The position numbers were made by a program, and so were the translations under genes. The notes under the pieces are model-generated. The model saw only the letters and a list, made by a program, of their open reading frames with translations, was not told the origin of the DNA and did no database searches. Shown piece by piece: positions 19,078 to 28,042 of a stretch of 64,000 bases of DNA. Origin of the DNA: Neobacillus bataviensis (GTDB lineage: Bacteria > Bacillota > Bacilli > Bacillales_B > DSM-18226); assembly GCF_019969725.1 (NCBI RefSeq), contig NZ_JAHXYW010000017.1, positions 1 through 64,000 of the forward strand, read 5' to 3'. Position 1 is the first letter of the stretch. Every line of letters starts with the position of its first letter.

Positions 19078-19206
19078 TTACCGATTTTCATGCATTTGAT
19101 CAAATTTGATAATGTTATTGAACTCCTGCTCACTTAAAATTCCGAGCTTTTTAAATAAAAATGAATATAGATAAATCCTCCGCTGCAATCGAGGGTTAAT
19201 ATACAT
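19078..19206 (-). CDS. Small uncharacterised protein, 42 residues
   Basis: A short frame starting MYINPRLQRRIYLYSFLFKK and ending in FDQMHENR. GGAGG lies 8 bases upstream of the ATG and a terminator follows the stop, so it looks like a real gene although it is short. The N-terminal half is basic and aromatic, possibly an amphipathic helix; the C-terminal half is polar. I do not recognise the family. Confidence 0.6.
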   Translation of the reverse strand: MYINPRLQRRIYLYSFLFKKLGILSEQEFNNIIKFDQMHENR

Positions 19207-19299
19207 CTCATTCGCCTCCTATTTGTATTTATAATATTCGCCGAATCTAATAAAGTTTCCTTCACGCAAAAAATATTCTTTAAGTGAAAAAAAATCGTT

Positions 19300-19340
19300 T
19301 TGAAAGTTTTTCATAGTATGCTATATTAGTATAAAATACT
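19300..19340 (+). promoter_or_regulatory. Promoter of the amino-acid permease with palindrome
   Basis: TTGAAA (19300) and TATATT (19322) are separated by 16 bases, a good sigma-A promoter. AGTATAAAATACT, a short palindrome at 19328-19340, overlaps the likely start of transcription and could be an operator. Confidence 0.5.
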
Positions 19341-19389
19341 TTAATGCTTAAAAGCGTCTAAGTAAAAGAGAAAAGTGAGTTGAAACAAC

Positions 19390-20760
19390 ATGGAAAATAA
19401 TCAACAGAACTTAAAAAAGGGGTTATTGCCGAGGCATGTCCAGTTTATTGCACTAGCTGGCATGATTGGTACGGGGATATTTAAAGGAAGCTCTGATACA
19501 TTGAATATCGCCGGGCCAAGCGTCGTCGTTACTTATTTAATTGGCGGGCTCATCCTCTTTATCATCATGGCCGCGTTAGGGGAAATGGCGTTGGCCTTTC
19601 CGAACTTCAATGTGCAGCATTTAGTCAATAAAGCATTCGGCTTTCAGGTTTCGTTTATTGTCGGCTGGCTGTACTGGATTAACTGGATCCTTGTTACGGT
19701 AGTGGAATTATTAGCAGCAGGAAGTTTTCTGCAATATTGGTTCCCTTCTGCCCCATTATGGCTATTAAGCTTTCTTTGTGCAGTTGTTATTGTAGGAATC
19801 AATTTAACCCAAGTGAAATATTATGGTGAACTGGAGTTTTGGTTTGCAGGAATTAAGATTTTGGCGTTAATCGCTTTTATTGTGCTAGGATTTTTCCTTC
19901 TATTAGGAATCATTCCTGGTTCCTCACACGATTCCTTCGCCAACTATACAGCACATGGAGGATTTTTCCCACACGGTGCAGGCGGCATGTTTAGTGCTTT
20001 TTTAGTGGTTATGTTTTCTTATGGCGGTGCTGAATTAATCGGCGTTGCGGTTACTGAGACTAAAGATGCTGAACGAGTTTTGCCGAAAATTATTAAAGGC
20101 GCTGTTTGGCGCGTCATTATTTTTTACATTTTACCGATCCTGATTATTTGTGGACTTATGCCATGGAATAAAGTTTCCGGCGCAGAAAGCCCGTTTGTTC
20201 AGGTTTTTAGCAGCACAGGTCTCCCAGGTGCAGCACATATTATGAATTTCGTCTTATTAACAGCCGTTCTATCAGCGGCCAATTCAGGTATATATGCGAC
20301 ATCGAGAACGTTATTCTCGATGGCACAAAGCGGTGTCGCACCAAAAAGCTTGTTAAAAACCTCGAAGTCTGGCATTCCTATAACTGGAATTATGATTACA
20401 AGTGCCTTTATTTTAGGCGGAGTTTATTTAGCTTATATAACTCCTAGTCAGGTTATCAGCTACCTTATGACCATCCCAGGTTTTACGGTAATGTTAATTT
20501 GGATTAGTATTTGTGCGGCCCAATTAAAACTCCGACCCCTTTATAAAAAGCAATCGGCTTTTCGTGTAAAATGGTATCCATATACAACCATATTTGCAAT
20601 TGTGTCCTTATGCATCATATTTATTGGATTTCTATTAAACCCTAACAATGTAATTGGATCAACCGTTTCTCTCGTAACGGTTGCGGTTTTAATTATTCTT
20701 TCCTTCGCTGTAAAAAAAAGATGGACCTCAGTAAACCTGAATTCTATTAGGCAAGTATAA
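19390..20760 (+). CDS. APC-family amino acid permease
   Basis: A 456-residue integral membrane transporter with about twelve hydrophobic helices. The first helix carries the amino acid-polyamine-organocation signature ALAGMIGTGIFKGSS (about residue 22), which binds the substrate backbone. It resembles the Bacillus GABA/proline/lysine-type permeases; the substrate cannot be assigned from sequence. Only a weak ribosome site (AAGTGAG) precedes the ATG. Single gene with its own promoter and terminator. Confidence 0.88.
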   Translation: MENNQQNLKKGLLPRHVQFIALAGMIGTGIFKGSSDTLNIAGPSVVVTYLIGGLILFIIMAALGEMALAFPNFNVQHLVNKAFGFQVSFIVGWLYWINWILVTVVELLAAGSFLQYWFPSAPLWLLSFLCAVVIVGINLTQVKYYGELEFWFAGIKILALIAFIVLGFFLLLGIIPGSSHDSFANYTAHGGFFPHGAGGMFSAFLVVMFSYGGAELIGVAVTETKDAERVLPKIIKGAVWRVIIFYILPILIICGLMPWNKVSGAESPFVQVFSSTGLPGAAHIMNFVLLTAVLSAANSGIYATSRTLFSMAQSGVAPKSLLKTSKSGIPITGIMITSAFILGGVYLAYITPSQVISYLMTIPGFTVMLIWISICAAQLKLRPLYKKQSAFRVKWYPYTTIFAIVSLCIIFIGFLLNPNNVIGSTVSLVTVAVLIILSFAVKKRWTSVNLNSIRQV

Positions 20761-20789
20761 AAAGTCAGCAAAATTGCTGACTTTTTTCT
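20759..20789. terminator. Terminator between permease and LysR gene
   Basis: AAAGTCAGCA and TGCTGACTTT stem around a short loop, followed by TTTT; usable by both convergent genes. Confidence 0.85.
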
Positions 20790-20792
20790 ATT

Positions 20793-21680
20793 TTAAGAAA
20801 GAGAGATTTTTGAAAAGTAGTTGATAACAAATTGGCGAAATTGCTTGGCAGCATCAGAATGATATCGCCTTTTTGACCAACCTAATCCTATTGTTCTTTG
20901 ACAATTTGGTTCAATGATTTGGAGCTTGTGTGAAAAAGGATTTAAGTTATGCACCCACGACAATCCTGGCACAAAGGCAATTCCGAGGCCTTGTCTAACA
21001 AGATCACCAATTACCCCTGGTTCATCCCCTTCGAATGCGATAGTTGGAACAAACCCGGCTTGCCGGCAAAATTCATCAGTTAGATTGCGGAATCCATAAC
21101 CTGTATTCATACTGATAAACGGCTCTTCCTTTACTTCATAAAGATAAATCTTTTCCCGATTGGCCAGCCGATGACGCGGTGGAACAATTAAATAAATGTC
21201 TTCAGTGATAAGCGGTTCCCAAACAAGCTCATCCCCTTCCATTGGCACGGAAGAAATACAAAAGTCAATTTCTGCCTTTTCAAGCTGGAGTTTCATGGAA
21301 GAAGTGGACTCTAATACCTGCTGAAATTTAACATCAGGCGATTGCTTTAAAAACGAACTCAATAAATCTGGCAAAACTCTTGGAATGCTGACGGCCAATT
21401 TTATTTGATTTTGGCTCCTCTCTGCTAATTCCACAATTTCTCTTTTTCCCTCATTCAACTCCAGAAATGCCCGGTTCACTCGTTCTAAAAACAGTTTACC
21501 AAAAGCATTTAAACTGATTTGTCTATTAGCCCGATCGAATAACGGCACACCCAGGTCTTCTTCTAAACGGGATATCGTTTTACTTAAAGATGGCTGGGCA
21601 ATCTTAAGTTCTTCTGCTGCCCGAGTCATATGCTCAAGCCTGGCAACAGTTTGGAAATACTTTAGCTGCAAAAGCTCCAT
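20793..21680 (-). CDS. LysR-family transcriptional regulator
   Basis: A 295-residue LTTR with an N-terminal winged HTH (TRAAEELKIAQPSLSKTISR, about residues 18-37) and a periplasmic-binding-protein-like effector domain with a final helix. The ATG at 21680 is chosen as GGAAGGTGG lies about 7 bases upstream. It is divergent from the YhgE-like gene across 126 A/T-rich bases that contain overlapping TATA-rich dyads of the kind LysR proteins bind. The likely target is therefore that gene, the usual LysR arrangement. The effector is unknown. Confidence 0.88.
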   Translation of the reverse strand: MELLQLKYFQTVARLEHMTRAAEELKIAQPSLSKTISRLEEDLGVPLFDRANRQISLNAFGKLFLERVNRAFLELNEGKREIVELAERSQNQIKLAVSIPRVLPDLLSSFLKQSPDVKFQQVLESTSSMKLQLEKAEIDFCISSVPMEGDELVWEPLITEDIYLIVPPRHRLANREKIYLYEVKEEPFISMNTGYGFRNLTDEFCRQAGFVPTIAFEGDEPGVIGDLVRQGLGIAFVPGLSWVHNLNPFSHKLQIIEPNCQRTIGLGWSKRRYHSDAAKQFRQFVINYFSKISLS

Positions 21681-21806
21681 GCTTAGTCCACCTTCCATCA
21701 TAGATTAAAGGCTATTATTTTATAGATAATTATATATTATACATTATATAAAAAAGTATATATCATATTGTTTATGCTAAAAAAATTTACGATAATAGGG
21801 GGAAAT

Positions 21807-23807
21807 ATGAAGGGGATAAATTTAGTATTCAGAGACTTAAAAGCGATGTGGCATCATAAGCATGGCAGAATCGCGTTAATTTTTCTTCTCATTGTGCCAT
21901 TAATTTATTCCGGCTTTTTTATCGCTGGATATTGGAATCCATATGGCCGATTAGACCAGCTTCCAGTAGCTGTAGTGAATTTAGATAAAGGGGGCATGAT
22001 GGATAGCCGCCCCATTGACGCGGGAGAAGAATTTGTTAAAAACCTAAAAGAAAACAAGGATTTGAACTTCCAGTTTGTATCAGATAAGAAGGCAAATCAA
22101 GGACTTAAAGACGGGGATTACTACATGGTCCTGACGATTCCGAAGGATTTTTCACAAAATGTAAGTACCTTAATGGATGAACATCCTAAGCCTGCCAAAC
22201 TGATGTATAAAACGAATCCTGGTAAAAACTTTGTTGCCTCACAAATTAGCACGACCGCAACTGAAAAAATGAAAACAAAAATTGCGGCCAGTATCACAAA
22301 ATCCTATGCAGATGGCGTGTTTGCTAAATTCCAAGAGGTAGCACAAGGATTACGTGCTGCGGGTGAAGGGGCAACTGAATTATATCAAGGTACCAGTGAT
22401 GCCAAAAATGGAATGGTTAAATTATCGGATGGAATTGAGCGTTTACACGATGGCTCTGAGCAACTCAAGGAAGGAAGCAGTAAACTATCCAGCGGCCAGC
22501 AGAAATTAGCGCAAGGGTTAGAAAGAATTCAGGACAGTACCCAACAATTGTCCATCGGATTAACGAAGCTGACAGATGGACATGCCTCCTTAGAAGCAGG
22601 TGCGGCTCATTTACTTGATGGTACAAATACCTGGTCTGATGGAAGTAAGAAGCAGGCTCAAGGACTGACACATGCGAAAAGCACAGCCTTTAGTCTTAAA
22701 ACAATGCTTGAAGAGTACATGCAAAATCATCCTGAAGCAAAAGATGACCCAGATTTACAGCAAATCATCGGAAGTGCCAACAGTTTAGCCCAAGAATCAG
22801 ACTCACTTAACACTGGGCAAACTCAGCTTGCGGCAGGTGCAGAAGAAATTGCCCTGGGAGCATCCAAGCTTAATGCTGGTATGAAGCAATTTGCTCCAAA
22901 AATGCAGGAAGCTGCTGATGGTGCCAAACAAATTTCCGATGGAACAGTTCAATTTACAAGCGGATTTGCTCAATGGGAGAAAGGCTTCTCAACCTTAAAT
23001 CATGGGATTTCTGATCTAGCAAAAGGCGGTTCTCGGTTAGGTGATGGTTCCAATCAATTGCTTAACGGCCTCGGCCAATTAACAGCTGGTTCGAATGAAT
23101 TATCGACCAAATTAAATGATGCAGCGCAAAAAACATCCAATGTGCACAGTAATGACCAATTAACATCGATGTTCTCTGAGCCTGTTAAATTAGTAGAATC
23201 AAAATTATCCAATGTTCCAAACTATGGTATAGGGATTACTCCTTATTTTCTTTCGCTTGCCTTTTATGTCGGGGGAATCATGGCCGCCAATATTCTGCCA
23301 TTAGGACGCAGGCAGGACCTAAAGGTTAATGGAACTGTGCACTTTATCAATAAACTTGCCCTTAAGTACTCTATTGGGCTAGTTCAAGCCATCATTGTTG
23401 ATTTGGTTATTTTGTTTGGATTTAAAGTACATGTGGCGAGCATCCCGATGTTTTTATTATCAAGTATTATTGTTTCATTTACATTTATGACCTTTATATT
23501 AATGCTGGTGACGTTATTCGGAGTAGCAGGAAAGTTCCTTGCTGTCACATTTTTAGTGCTTCAGTTGGCCACCTGCGGCGGTACTTTCCCTGGTGAATTG
23601 GGGAACCCTGTTCTTAGTAAGATAGGAAGTGTTCTGCCTATGGCACACTCTTTACGGGGATTCCAGGATGTCATTACATTAGGAGATTGGGCACAGCTCG
23701 GGCACCAAATTATGATATTAATCTTTTATTTAGTAATTGCTGCCGGGGTTACTTGGGTAACAAGTCATGTCCAGCATTCAAATTCTAAGGTCGATGCCGT
23801 ACATTAA
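21807..23807 (+). CDS. YhgE/Pip-domain membrane protein
   Basis: A 666-residue membrane protein of the YhgE/phage-infection-protein type. One N-terminal helix (IALIFLLIVPLIYSGFFIAG) is followed by a large outer region of about 450 residues. That region is rich in short repeats such as LxxGxxxLxxG (DGIERLHDGSEQLKEGSSKL and similar), predicting a long coiled-coil-like stalk. Five or six C-terminal helices form an ABC-2 permease-like unit. It has no ATPase partner nearby. ATG with AGGGGG 4 bases upstream. Family members serve as phage receptors or are tied to type VII secretion and efflux; the role here is open. Confidence 0.85.
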   Translation: MKGINLVFRDLKAMWHHKHGRIALIFLLIVPLIYSGFFIAGYWNPYGRLDQLPVAVVNLDKGGMMDSRPIDAGEEFVKNLKENKDLNFQFVSDKKANQGLKDGDYYMVLTIPKDFSQNVSTLMDEHPKPAKLMYKTNPGKNFVASQISTTATEKMKTKIAASITKSYADGVFAKFQEVAQGLRAAGEGATELYQGTSDAKNGMVKLSDGIERLHDGSEQLKEGSSKLSSGQQKLAQGLERIQDSTQQLSIGLTKLTDGHASLEAGAAHLLDGTNTWSDGSKKQAQGLTHAKSTAFSLKTMLEEYMQNHPEAKDDPDLQQIIGSANSLAQESDSLNTGQTQLAAGAEEIALGASKLNAGMKQFAPKMQEAADGAKQISDGTVQFTSGFAQWEKGFSTLNHGISDLAKGGSRLGDGSNQLLNGLGQLTAGSNELSTKLNDAAQKTSNVHSNDQLTSMFSEPVKLVESKLSNVPNYGIGITPYFLSLAFYVGGIMAANILPLGRRQDLKVNGTVHFINKLALKYSIGLVQAIIVDLVILFGFKVHVASIPMFLLSSIIVSFTFMTFILMLVTLFGVAGKFLAVTFLVLQLATCGGTFPGELGNPVLSKIGSVLPMAHSLRGFQDVITLGDWAQLGHQIMILIFYLVIAAGVTWVTSHVQHSNSKVDAVH

Positions 23808-23824
23808 AAATATCAAAACAAGTA

Positions 23825-23865
23825 AAAAAGCAGTGCGGTTTCACAACATAAATCGCACTGCTTTC
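23825..23865. terminator. Terminator behind the YhgE-like gene
   Basis: AAAGCAGTGCG and CGCACTGCTTT form an 11-base perfect stem with A- and T-rich flanks, between convergent genes. Confidence 0.8.
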
Positions 23866-23879
23866 TAAAATTGGCTGCC

Positions 23880-24119
23880 TTACTTATTGCCGAAATCCCC
23901 AGAAAATTGCTTTACCACTGCTTGTACTTCCTCTAATTTTTCTGGTTTCAATAGGCTAATCATCTTCGGGATAAACTGTTGAATATCATCTTGTGAAAAA
24001 GTGCCTTCGTTTTGTTTCCTGAAGTTTTCTGTAAGTACTGCTTTTGCTTCATCCTCTTTGCCCTCTTGCACTCTTTGTAAAATAAAATTTAAAAACATTT
24101 CTTGTCCTTGCTTGTCCAT
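23880..24119 (-). CDS. Small helical protein of unknown function
   Basis: A 79-residue charged, probably all-helical cytosolic protein (MDKQGQEMFLNFILQRVQEG at the start). GGAGG lies 10 bases upstream of the ATG. It is the last gene of a three-gene run after the SRPBCC and ArsR genes, with 29 bases separating it from the ArsR stop, so it is probably cotranscribed with them. I do not recognise the family; co-regulation hints at a shared stress or ligand response. Confidence 0.75.
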   Translation of the reverse strand: MDKQGQEMFLNFILQRVQEGKEDEAKAVLTENFRKQNEGTFSQDDIQQFIPKMISLLKPEKLEEVQAVVKQFSGDFGNK

Positions 24120-24148
24120 TTTTTTTGCCTCCTAAAAATTTAATTGAT

Positions 24149-24496
24149 TTACTTTTTCTTTTGATTCTCGATATCGGAATCCGCTTCAACAAATAATCTA
24201 AGTGCTGTAAGCTTATTTTCCCAAAATAGTTCAAAATATTGGAGCCAATCTTTTAGTTCAAATAGTGGCTCAGGTTCTAGCTTGTACCTTGTTTCCCTGC
24301 CGACTTTCCGTTCTTTAACCAGTCCCGCATCTGCTAAAACCCTAAGGTGCTTAGAAACAGCTGTCCGGCTAATCGGATAATGTTCACTGATAGCTGTAAC
24401 AGGCAATTCTTGATTGCTTAAAAGTTTTAATAAGCTCCGGCGGGTCGGATCAGCAATGGCTTGAAAGACATCATGCTTTGCTGAAGAAGCAACCAT
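24149..24496 (-). CDS. ArsR-family winged-helix regulator
   Basis: A 115-residue repressor of the ArsR/SmtB fold. The recognition helix region reads HYPISRTAVSKHLRVLADAG (residues about 39-58). It has no cysteine or histidine cluster for a metal, matching the ArsR subgroup that pairs with AHSA1/SRPBCC proteins. Its ATG directly follows the SRPBCC stop with GAGG upstream, so the two are translated from one message. It very likely represses its own operon through the two GTGAAACCAAATGGT boxes at 24965-25011. Confidence 0.9.
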   Translation of the reverse strand: MVASSAKHDVFQAIADPTRRSLLKLLSNQELPVTAISEHYPISRTAVSKHLRVLADAGLVKERKVGRETRYKLEPEPLFELKDWLQYFELFWENKLTALRLFVEADSDIENQKKK

Positions 24497-24922
24497 TTAC
24501 GCCTCAACATATCCTTGCAATTTTTTAACAAGTCCTGCCCAGCCTTGGTTCATGTTTTCACGAATTGGAGCATGCGGTGCACCAAATTCGGTTGCTTTAT
24601 TAATATCCCAGCCGCCATGGATTAAGGTAAACTCTGTTTTTCCTTCAAGTTCCTTTAATTCAAAAGTTAAAGTCCAATCTTTACCCCAATTGAAAGAAAG
24701 ACGGTTAGGTGGATCGACTTCTGTGACTTTACAAGGTGACATTCCGAACTGACCAGCATTTAAATGAAATTCATGACCTTCTATCGGTTTCATATCATTG
24801 GGCATGAACCATGCTGCAAGTCCTTCTGAGGTAGCTACGGCATCCCAAACTTTATTAATGGGAGCATTATAAATCAACGTATACTTAATATCCTCTAATG
24901 TTTGTTGTGTATCATTTCCCAC
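24497..24922 (-). CDS. SRPBCC (AHSA1-like) domain protein
   Basis: A 141-residue START/Bet v 1-fold protein of the Aha1-C-terminal type, with a hydrophobic cavity for a small ligand. TLIYNAPINKVWDAVATSEG and LAAWFMPNDM near the start and the final helix WAGLVKKLQGYVE are typical. A GTG start at 24922 is chosen as AGGAGG lies 8 bases upstream; the frame extends further without a site. First gene of the SRPBCC-arsR-79-residue operon. Confidence 0.87.
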   Translation of the reverse strand: MGNDTQQTLEDIKYTLIYNAPINKVWDAVATSEGLAAWFMPNDMKPIEGHEFHLNAGQFGMSPCKVTEVDPPNRLSFNWGKDWTLTFELKELEGKTEFTLIHGGWDINKATEFGAPHAPIRENMNQGWAGLVKKLQGYVEA

Positions 24923-24964
24923 TTGTAAATCCTCCTCAAATTTCTTAAACAAGCCAAATACGAA

Positions 24965-25016
24965 ACCATTTGGTTTCACAATTAAGATAATATAACACCA
25001 TTTGGTTTCACGTCAA
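24965..25016 (-). promoter_or_regulatory. Promoter with two identical operators for the arsR operon
   Basis: The 15-base box GTGAAACCAAATGGT occurs twice on the minus strand (24965-24979 and 24997-25011), exactly 32 bases apart, about three helical turns. TTGACG (25011-25016) and a TATATT/TATTAT -10 near 24990-24996 flank the upstream box, so one box fills the promoter spacer and the other lies just behind the start point. The downstream copy extends to a near-perfect palindrome. Confidence 0.75.
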
Positions 25017-25025
25017 GCATTATTT

Positions 25026-25051
25026 AAAAAAGAGCTCTGGCATTGAGCTCT
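25026..25051 (-). terminator. Terminator of speD
   Basis: AGAGCTC and GAGCTCT arms pair on the minus strand and run into TTTTTT. The 5' arm includes the speD stop codon. Confidence 0.75.
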
Positions 25052-25862
25052 ATTGGGCAATATTTTTTCCGTAAAAGATTTCGTCCATTTCCAGCTTTAA
25101 TCTTTCTGTAATTTCAATGTGTTCATCAGGAGTTAATTTATCCTTTGTATATCCAAATAAATAATTATTTAAATCAAATTCACGCAGTTTGCATTTCGTA
25201 TGAAAAATATTTTCCTGATAGACATTAACATCAATCATATCGAACAATTCGCCTACATCATCAGGTATGTAATTTTGGATTGAGCTGATTTCATGATCGA
25301 TAAATAGCTTGTGTCCCGTTTTGTCTCTTGTAAAGCCGCGTACTCGGTAATCGATCGTCATAACGTCAGTTTCAAACGAGCGAATAAGATAATGTAGTGC
25401 CTTAAGCGGGGATATTTCACCGCAGGTTGAAACATCAATATCGGCCCTAAATGTACTTATTCCTTCATCAGGATGAAATTCAGGATATGTATGAACCGTA
25501 ATATGACTCTTATCTAATTGCATCACCACAGATTCCGGCAAAGGGCCAGGAGATTCCTCGAATGCTTCTTCTGGGGCGTTTGCTGCAACAGGTCCTTCAG
25601 ATACAAGCAAGGTGACGCTTGCACCAGCCGGCTCAAAATCCTGGCTTGCAACATTTAAAACATGTGCCCCAATAATATCAGAAACATGTTTCAATATATT
25701 TTGCAATCTATCCGCACTATATTGCTCATCAATGTACTTTAGATAAGCCTCACGCTCTTCCCGGGTCCTCGTAAAGCAAATATCATACATATTAAAACTT
25801 AGAGATTTAGTAAGGTTATTAAAGCCGTGTAATTCAATTGCCTGCTCATGTGTCAGTTTCAT
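25050..25862 (-). CDS. speD: S-adenosylmethionine decarboxylase proenzyme, long (E. coli) type
   Basis: Makes decarboxylated SAM, the aminopropyl donor for spermidine. The proenzyme cleaves itself before Ser119 in [12 protein letters not shown], turning that serine into the pyruvoyl cofactor; [15 protein letters not shown] follows as in the E. coli enzyme. At 270 residues it is the class 1A type, not the short form of about 126 residues typical of B. subtilis. ATG with AGGGGG upstream. No spermidine synthase gene is nearby. Single-gene unit. Confidence 0.93.
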   Translation of the reverse strand: MKLTHEQAIELHGFNNLTKSLSFNMYDICFTRTREEREAYLKYIDEQYSADRLQNILKHVSDIIGAHVLNVASQDFEPAGASVTLLVSEGPVAANAPEEAFEESPGPLPESVVMQLDKSHITVHTYPEFHPDEGISTFRADIDVSTCGEISPLKALHYLIRSFETDVMTIDYRVRGFTRDKTGHKLFIDHEISSIQNYIPDDVGELFDMIDVNVYQENIFHTKCKLREFDLNNYLFGYTKDKLTPDEHIEITERLKLEMDEIFYGKNIAQ

Positions 25863-26027
25863 GAACGCTGTCCCCCTAAGATAAAAAGGTAATTATCGCA
25901 AGTAAATATTATTAATTTACCCATAGTTCCTTTTTTTATGGAAAACTAATATTGCATGGTAAAAGATACTAATTCCCCTCATAATTCTTCGATTCCTGTG
26001 GAAAATAATTGAAGATGAGGTGAAAGA

Positions 26028-27296
26028 ATGAAAAAGTATTTTTGGATTTTAATTGTGTTAATTTTACTTGTTCCTAATATGGCACATGCTGCACCAATTG
26101 AAAACAAAGTCAAAGTTGCCTTCTATAGAGATGGATTTGTATGGCTTAAAATGAATGGGAAGGAAACAAGAATCACAAAAGAGCCCTCCGAGCATTCCTA
26201 TCAGCCGCAATGGTCCCATGATGGGAAATGGATTTTGTATCAAATTGAGCCTCGGAAAAAGCCAAACTCTAACGCGGATTCGCATTCTGAAATATGGATT
26301 TATAATGTCGACACGAAAAAGCATATTAGAATCACAAATGACGGGACTAATCCAAAATGGTCTCCAGTTGAAAATATTGTTGCCTTCAAAAACGGATGGG
26401 TTTTAAACGTCTCGAACCTTGAACATTTTTATAACATTGCTTTAGGTGTTGGGGATTATAATTGGTATCCGGATGGAAGATCCTTCATTACAGCCTCAAG
26501 TGCTTCCTTAAGGCCGGATGGATGGACAAATCCGATTCTCTTTAAAATCGGACTCGAAAAGGATTTAGCTAAAATGACAAGCTTTACTAAAAACGTGAAG
26601 CAGTTATTTACCATTCCCAATGAACTAAAAAAAGGAAATGTCAACATGGTAGCGTCTCATCCCTGGGATTTTCATTTTTCCTCTGATGGTTACTGGGTTT
26701 CTTTTATTGTTAGTCCCCCAACTGCCTCATGGGCGATGGACAGCAATATGGTTTGTGTTATTGGGGCTGACGGGCAAAATTTTGCGGTATTAGATGAAAC
26801 CATAAATGAGGGTAATTCTCCCAAATGGGCATACTCCCAAAATCTATTAGGATATATTGCCGGCGGCGGAAGAATTGTCTTAGGCTTTAAGAATAAAGAT
26901 ATGAAAATTACCGAAATGCCTGTCTTTAAATCAACAACTCTTACACCAGCTCATTTTGCAGAGATGGGCTTTACATGGAAGGATGACAATTCACTTTATG
27001 TTTCAAGGGTTAAGGAAACGGATTGGTCCAATGAGGCAAAGAAAAGACCAGATCCTTCTCTATTTATGATCAAAATAAAAGAACAAACTCAATCCCAAAT
27101 TACACACCCGCCTAAAGATTTCGGTGATTATCAACCTCAATTCATTCCCGAAGCCAACAAATTAACCTGGCTGCGAAAAAGGGATATCGCCGACTTTCAT
27201 AAGCAGGATTTATGGATTTCCGATTCCAATGGTCAAAATGAAAAATTGTGGATTAAAAATATTCAGACATATGATTTTTTTGCAGAAAAGAAATAA
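26028..27296 (+). CDS. Exported protein with TolB-like beta-propeller repeats
   Basis: A 422-residue protein with a clear signal peptide (MKKYFWILIVLILLVPNMAHA). Several PD40/WD40-like blades follow: YQPQWSHDGKWILYQ, TNDGTNPKWSPVENIVAFKN, NWYPDGRSFITAS and FHFSSDGYWVSFI. No enzymatic motif is visible, so it probably binds other proteins or cell-wall components outside the membrane. ATG with GAGGTG 6 bases upstream. Single gene. Confidence 0.82.
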   Translation: MKKYFWILIVLILLVPNMAHAAPIENKVKVAFYRDGFVWLKMNGKETRITKEPSEHSYQPQWSHDGKWILYQIEPRKKPNSNADSHSEIWIYNVDTKKHIRITNDGTNPKWSPVENIVAFKNGWVLNVSNLEHFYNIALGVGDYNWYPDGRSFITASSASLRPDGWTNPILFKIGLEKDLAKMTSFTKNVKQLFTIPNELKKGNVNMVASHPWDFHFSSDGYWVSFIVSPPTASWAMDSNMVCVIGADGQNFAVLDETINEGNSPKWAYSQNLLGYIAGGGRIVLGFKNKDMKITEMPVFKSTTLTPAHFAEMGFTWKDDNSLYVSRVKETDWSNEAKKRPDPSLFMIKIKEQTQSQITHPPKDFGDYQPQFIPEANKLTWLRKRDIADFHKQDLWISDSNGQNEKLWIKNIQTYDFFAEKK

Positions 27297-27324
27297 CAAA
27301 AAGCAGCCAATTGGCTGCTTTTTC
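27297..27324. terminator. Terminator between propeller gene and rsuA
   Basis: AAAGCAGCCAA and TTGGCTGCTTT form a perfect inverted repeat without a spacer, with T following. Confidence 0.8.
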
Positions 27325-28042
27325 ACTTTACTTGATAGTCTTTTAATAATTCCACTTCTTCATCCGTTAATTCCCTGTATTCGCCAAGCTCAAGTGTTTC
27401 ATCCAACGCAAGCGGACCCATTGAAATCCTTTGCAAGTAGACGACTCTTTTTCCGACCGCTTGGAACATTCTTTTTACCTGATGGAATTTTCCTTCGGTG
27501 ATGGTCAACTCAATATCTGAACGAATTCCCGATTTTAAGATTTTCAATTCGCCTGGTTTTGTTTCATAACCGTCATCCAATGTGACTCCTTTGGCAAATG
27601 CCTCCACATCTTCCTCCGTTACTTCCCTGTCAATAATAGCAAAATAGGTTTTGGGAACATGCTTTTTAGGGGAAAGCAATCGATGCGCCAATTGGCCGTC
27701 ATTTGTAATTAACAGTAAACCCTCTGTATCCTTATCCAGCCTGCCTACCGGAAATGGCTCATAGACTTGATCTTCAAGCTCCAATAAATCGATGACTGTT
27801 TCACCTTGATTATCCTCCGTTGCCGATAAAACCCCTGGAGGCTTGTTCATCATTAAATAAATATACTCTTTATATTCAATGACTTCACCGTTTAAGGTGA
27901 TTGTTTGTGTGTTTGGGTCAACATGCTGTTTAGCATCCTTCACAATCGCATTGTCCACCTTAACGGCACCGCTTTTTAACAGTTGTTTGACTTCTTTCCG
28001 ACTCCCGTAGCCGAGATTAGCCAGCATTTTGTCAATTCTCAA
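27323..28042 (-). CDS. rsuA: rRNA pseudouridine synthase, RsuA family (YtzG)
   Basis: A 239-residue enzyme with an N-terminal S4 RNA-binding domain (RIDKMLANLGYGSRKEVKQL) and a pseudouridine synthase domain. The catalytic aspartate is in GRLDKDTEGLLLITNDG (about residue 104). By family it isomerises U516 of 16S rRNA. The start is the TTG at 28042 with GGAGGGG 7 bases upstream. It overlaps the 3' end of ytgP by 11 bases, so the two are cotranscribed. Confidence 0.9.
   Translation of the reverse strand: MRIDKMLANLGYGSRKEVKQLLKSGAVKVDNAIVKDAKQHVDPNTQTITLNGEVIEYKEYIYLMMNKPPGVLSATEDNQGETVIDLLELEDQVYEPFPVGRLDKDTEGLLLITNDGQLAHRLLSPKKHVPKTYFAIIDREVTEEDVEAFAKGVTLDDGYETKPGELKILKSGIRSDIELTITEGKFHQVKRMFQAVGKRVVYLQRISMGPLALDETLELGEYRELTDEEVELLKDYQVK

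Noticed and set aside
22380..23140. Tandem DNA repeat inside the YhgE-like gene
   Set aside because: The repetition is at protein level (LxxG pattern) and the DNA is not tandemly repeated.
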